Origin: Cryobacterium cheniae
Lineage (GTDB): Bacteria > Actinomycetota > Actinomycetes > Actinomycetales > Microbacteriaceae
DNA length: 64,000 nt
Assembly: GCF_004403395.1 (NCBI RefSeq)
Contig: NZ_SOGN01000018.1
Coordinates: 303-64,302, forward strand
Direction of reading: 5' to 3'
A program made the translations under genes and the position numbers. Below are positions 61,568 through 64,000 of this stretch, in pieces. Numbering within the stretch: position 1 is the stretch's first letter; each line of letters opens with the position of its first letter. The notes beneath the pieces are model-generated. The model was not told the DNA's origin. It was given only the letters and a program-made list of their open reading frames with translations, and searched no databases.

Positions 61568-62404
61568 TTAGAAGATCATCGGGCGGTCGTCGTCTTCGCC
61601 CTCGAGGACCAGCTCCACGACCACGGGCACGTGGTCGCTCGGCGCGTCGCCCTTGCGCTCGTTACGGTGGATGCTCGCGGCGGTCACCAGCTCCGCGAAG
61701 GAGTGGGAGCCCAGGATGAAGTCGATCCGCATGCCCTCGTTGCGGGGGAATCGCAGCTGCTTGTAGTCCCAGAAGGTGAAGCCCTCCGGTGCCAGCGGGC
61801 GCACCACATCGACGATGCCCTCGGCCTCGAAGGCGTGGAACGCGGCCCGCTCGGGCTCGGAGATGTGGGTGGACTGGCCGGGAACGAAGCTCGGGTCGCC
61901 CATGTCGCGCTCGAACGGGGCCACGTTCCAGTCACCCATCAGCGCGAGGGCCAGGTGCGGGTCGCGGGCCAGTTCGTCCCGGGCATGCGCGCGGAGGCGC
62001 TCCAGCCAGTCCAGCTTGTAGGCGAAGTGCGGGTCGTCGATCGCGCGTCCGTTCGGAACGTACAGGCTCCACAGCCGCAGGTCCTCCACGGTGACGCCGA
62101 GCGCCCGGGCCTCGAGCGGCAGGCCGGGACCCTCCTGGCCTTTCAGGAAGCCGGGCATGCCGGGGAAGCCGGTGGCGACATCCGTCATCTCGTGGCGGCT
62201 GGCGAAGGCGACGCCGTTCCACTGGCTGAGGCCGTGGACGGCCAGCTCGTAACCGGCGTCCTCGAACGCCTGCGCCGGGAACTGCTCGGGCTTGCACTTG
62301 ATCTCCTGCATCGCGAGCACGTCGATGTCTTCGCGCACCATCCAGTCCACGACCCGGCCGACTCGGGCACGGATGGAGTTGACGTTCCAGGTGGCGATGC
62401 GCAT
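61568..62404 (-). CDS. xthA: Exodeoxyribonuclease III
   Basis: An AP endonuclease/3'-5' exonuclease of base-excision repair, 278 residues. WNVNSIRAR at the N-terminus, metal-binding Glu34 in MQEIK, LYVPNGRAIDD, the GDWNVAP motif with catalytic Asp and Asn, and the final SDHVPVVVEL histidine are all present. ATG start. It is divergent from the F420 gene pair across 193 bp and probably cotranscribed with the monooxygenase-fold gene downstream. Confidence 0.95.
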   Translation of the reverse strand: MRIATWNVNSIRARVGRVVDWMVREDIDVLAMQEIKCKPEQFPAQAFEDAGYELAVHGLSQWNGVAFASRHEMTDVATGFPGMPGFLKGQEGPGLPLEARALGVTVEDLRLWSLYVPNGRAIDDPHFAYKLDWLERLRAHARDELARDPHLALALMGDWNVAPFERDMGDPSFVPGQSTHISEPERAAFHAFEAEGIVDVVRPLAPEGFTFWDYKQLRFPRNEGMRIDFILGSHSFAELVTAASIHRNERKGDAPSDHVPVVVELVLEGEDDDRPMIF

Positions 62405-62597
62405 GCTTCCAGCCTATTTGACGGATGCCGCGTGACGGCTTCCGCGCGGGTGCAGCGCCGTTACGCGTGTGGCGTGCCAGGCGCGTACCGGCGCAGCACC
62501 CGCGCACCGGCTGCGCCGGGGTTTCCGGGCGGGGGAGGGGTGTTCTCGGAGACTGGAGTGACAGGATTGAGGCCTACGACAAGGCAGGGCGGTACCC

Positions 62598-63599
62598 ATG
62601 ACGGATTTGCAGATCGGCTATGCGGCGATGCTGGAGCAATTCGCCCCCGCGGAAGCGGTGGCCCTCTCGGTCTACGCCGAGGAGCACGGCTTCACCGGGG
62701 TGATGGCGGCGGACCACTTCCAGCCGTGGGTGCCCGCGCAGGGCGAGTCATCGTTCGTCTGGAGTGTGCTGGCCGCGATCGGTGAGCGCACGAAGGGCGA
62801 CCTCGGGCCCGGCGTGACCGCGCCCACCTTCCGGTGGCACCCGGCCATGGTCGCCCAGGCCTCCGCGACCCTCGCTTCGATGTATCCCGGCCGCCACTGG
62901 CTCGGCCTGGGCTCGGGCGAGGCCCTCAACGAGCACATCGTCGGCCAGTACTGGCCGGAAGCCCCCGAGCGGATCAACCGCATGTTCGAGGCCATCGAGA
63001 TCATCTCGAAACTGTTCACCGCCTCCATCGCCGGCAAAGACGTCAAGCACTCGGGTCAGTTCTACAAGCTCGAGTCGACCCGGCTGTGGACCATGCCCGA
63101 GGTGGCCCCGGAGATCCTCGTCGCCACGGCCGGCCCGGTCACCGCCAAGCGCGCCGGGCGCCACGCCGACGGCCTGATCACGGTCGGAGCGCCGCTGGAG
63201 AAGATCTCGATGCTGTTCGGCAAGTTCGACGACGGCGCCCGCGATGCCGGCAAGGACCCGGCCTCGATGCCGAAGGTGCTGCAGCTGCACATGAGCTGGG
63301 CCGAGACCGACGAAGAGGCCATGCGGAACGCGCTGGTCGAGTGGCCCAACGGCGGAATGAAATTCCCGAAGGCGGACATCCGTTCACCGTTTGAATTCGA
63401 GCAGATCGCCAAGCTCGTGCGCCCCGAGGATTTCGAGGGTCGCATGATCATCTCGGCCGACCCCGACGACCACCGCGCGTACATCCAGAAGTTCGTCGAC
63501 CTCGGCTTCGACCGCATCTACCTGCACAATGTGGGTCGCAATCAGCGCCAGTGGATCGACGTGTTCGGGCGCGACGTGCTGCCGCAGCTCAAGCGTTGA
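62598..63599 (+). CDS. fgd: F420-dependent glucose-6-phosphate dehydrogenase-like protein
   Basis: A 333-residue TIM-barrel enzyme of the luciferase-like class. The active-site residues of mycobacterial Fgd1 are in the same places: His40 and Trp44 in [10 protein letters not shown] and Glu108 in GSGEALNE (Glu109 in Fgd1). [20 protein letters not shown] and the [20 protein letters not shown] end also match. It would reduce F420 with glucose 6-phosphate; related enzymes use other substrates, so this is a strong family call rather than proof. The next gene, an F420 ligase, starts 2 bp after the stop, forming an F420 operon. Confidence 0.9.
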   Translation: MTDLQIGYAAMLEQFAPAEAVALSVYAEEHGFTGVMAADHFQPWVPAQGESSFVWSVLAAIGERTKGDLGPGVTAPTFRWHPAMVAQASATLASMYPGRHWLGLGSGEALNEHIVGQYWPEAPERINRMFEAIEIISKLFTASIAGKDVKHSGQFYKLESTRLWTMPEVAPEILVATAGPVTAKRAGRHADGLITVGAPLEKISMLFGKFDDGARDAGKDPASMPKVLQLHMSWAETDEEAMRNALVEWPNGGMKFPKADIRSPFEFEQIAKLVRPEDFEGRMIISADPDDHRAYIQKFVDLGFDRIYLHNVGRNQRQWIDVFGRDVLPQLKR

Positions 63600-63601
63600 C
63601 T

Positions 63602-64000
63602 ATGACGGAAGGGACGCCGGCGTCGAGCCTGCCGAGCGTCGACGCGGAAGAACTGCGCGTCTTCGTGCTGGAGGGTATCGGTGAGGTCGCGTCCGGCGAC
63701 GACCTGGCCGCACTCATCGGGGGTGCGGCCGGCGGTCGGCTTCGGCACGGGGACATTCTCGCGGTGACGAGCAAGATCGTGTCCAAGGCCGAGGGCAGGC
63801 AGGTGGCGGCCGGCGACCGCGAGCAGGCGATCACCGACGAGACCGTGCGGGTGGTGGCGACCCGGGCGTTCCCGGGCGGGGTCACCCGCATCGTCGAGAA
63901 CCGGCAGGGCCTCGTGATGGCCGCGGCCGGCGTCGACTCGAGCAACACCCCCGACGGCACCGTGCTGCTGCTGCCGGTCGACCCGGACGCCTCCGCCCGC
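63602..64000 (+). CDS. cofE: Coenzyme F420-0:L-glutamate ligase (5' part, cut by window edge)
   Basis: The first 133 codons of a CofE/FbiB-type ligase, which adds glutamates to F420-0 using GTP. The N-terminal [40 protein letters not shown] and [20 protein letters not shown] are the typical CofE start, including the metal/GTP-binding segments; the AAGVDSSN loop is highly conserved. The ATG is 2 bp after the fgd stop. Whether it carries the C-terminal nitroreductase domain of FbiB cannot be seen because the window ends. Confidence 0.92.
   Translation, partial: MTEGTPASSLPSVDAEELRVFVLEGIGEVASGDDLAALIGGAAGGRLRHGDILAVTSKIVSKAEGRQVAAGDREQAITDETVRVVATRAFPGGVTRIVENRQGLVMAAAGVDSSNTPDGTVLLLPVDPDASAR

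Overview
The window is about 64 kb of high-GC chromosomal DNA from a Gram-positive actinobacterium, most likely a member of Microbacteriaceae. The gene content supports this: an F420-linked glucose-6-phosphate dehydrogenase followed by the F420 gamma-glutamyl ligase, a second F420-type luciferase-like oxidoreductase, class II FBPase GlpX, a HspR-type (HAIR) operator in front of clpB, a bifunctional penicillin-binding protein with PASTA domains, an SCO7613-like giant membrane protein, a DUF6421 protein, and a DtxR/IdeR-type iron box. GTG starts and ATGA/GTGA stop-start overlaps are common. Most of the window is ordinary chromosome; I see no prophage, IS element, CRISPR array, rRNA or convincing tRNA.

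Layout. 0.1-1.7 kb: histidine phosphatase and glpX. 1.8-7.7 kb: a leftward amine-catabolism operon (aminobutyraldehyde-type dehydrogenase, copper amine oxidase, universal stress protein, APC permease). 8-10.2 kb: an N-domain-less ClpB under a HAIR element. 10.3-15.7 kb: zinc alcohol dehydrogenase, a pyridine nucleotide-disulfide oxidoreductase lacking the C-terminal His/Glu dyad, acyl-CoA ligase and threonine aldolase. 15.7-20 kb: an ABC exporter pair, an SDR and a DUF6421 protein. 20-27.7 kb: DUF1622 protein, NPPW methyltransferase, F420-type oxidoreductase, glycerate kinase, phosphoglycerate mutase-like protein, a Gly-rich protein, an SDR and a MORN-like (YwqK) protein.

27.8-33.8 kb is a complete rightward ribose operon, rbsR-A-C-B-K-D. 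It starts at a strong sigma70-like promoter overlapped by a perfect 28-bp palindrome made of two abutting LacI-type operators. RbsABC imports ribose, RbsD and RbsK make ribose 5-phosphate, and RbsR presumably represses the unit. A deoC gene at 39 kb is related in metabolism but separate. Between them (34-38.7 kb) lie an NAD-epimerase-like protein, a PNPOx-family protein, a MarR regulator in an AT-richer patch, a sigma-70 family factor whose ribosome-binding site sits in an inverted repeat, a repeat-bearing membrane protein and a 48-residue basic protein.

39.6-48.6 kb: ABC-F protein, class A PBP, a second MarR with its own operator, a decayed ClC chloride channel/CBS gene, and a nucleoside hydrolase, MFS transporter and GntR module. 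48.6-53.4 kb is one 1599-residue zinc-ribbon/multi-TM protein. At 54.5-58.1 kb a secreted CHRD-domain protein is divergent from a large adenylation-carrier-acyltransferase-3 fusion protein preceded by a 17/19 match to the iron box; this pair is the most interesting locus. 58.2-64 kb: a deleted DUF222/HNH pseudogene, a small zinc-ribbon protein, PutP, a monooxygenase-fold membrane protein, exonuclease III, Fgd-like protein and the start of cofE/fbiB, cut by the window edge.
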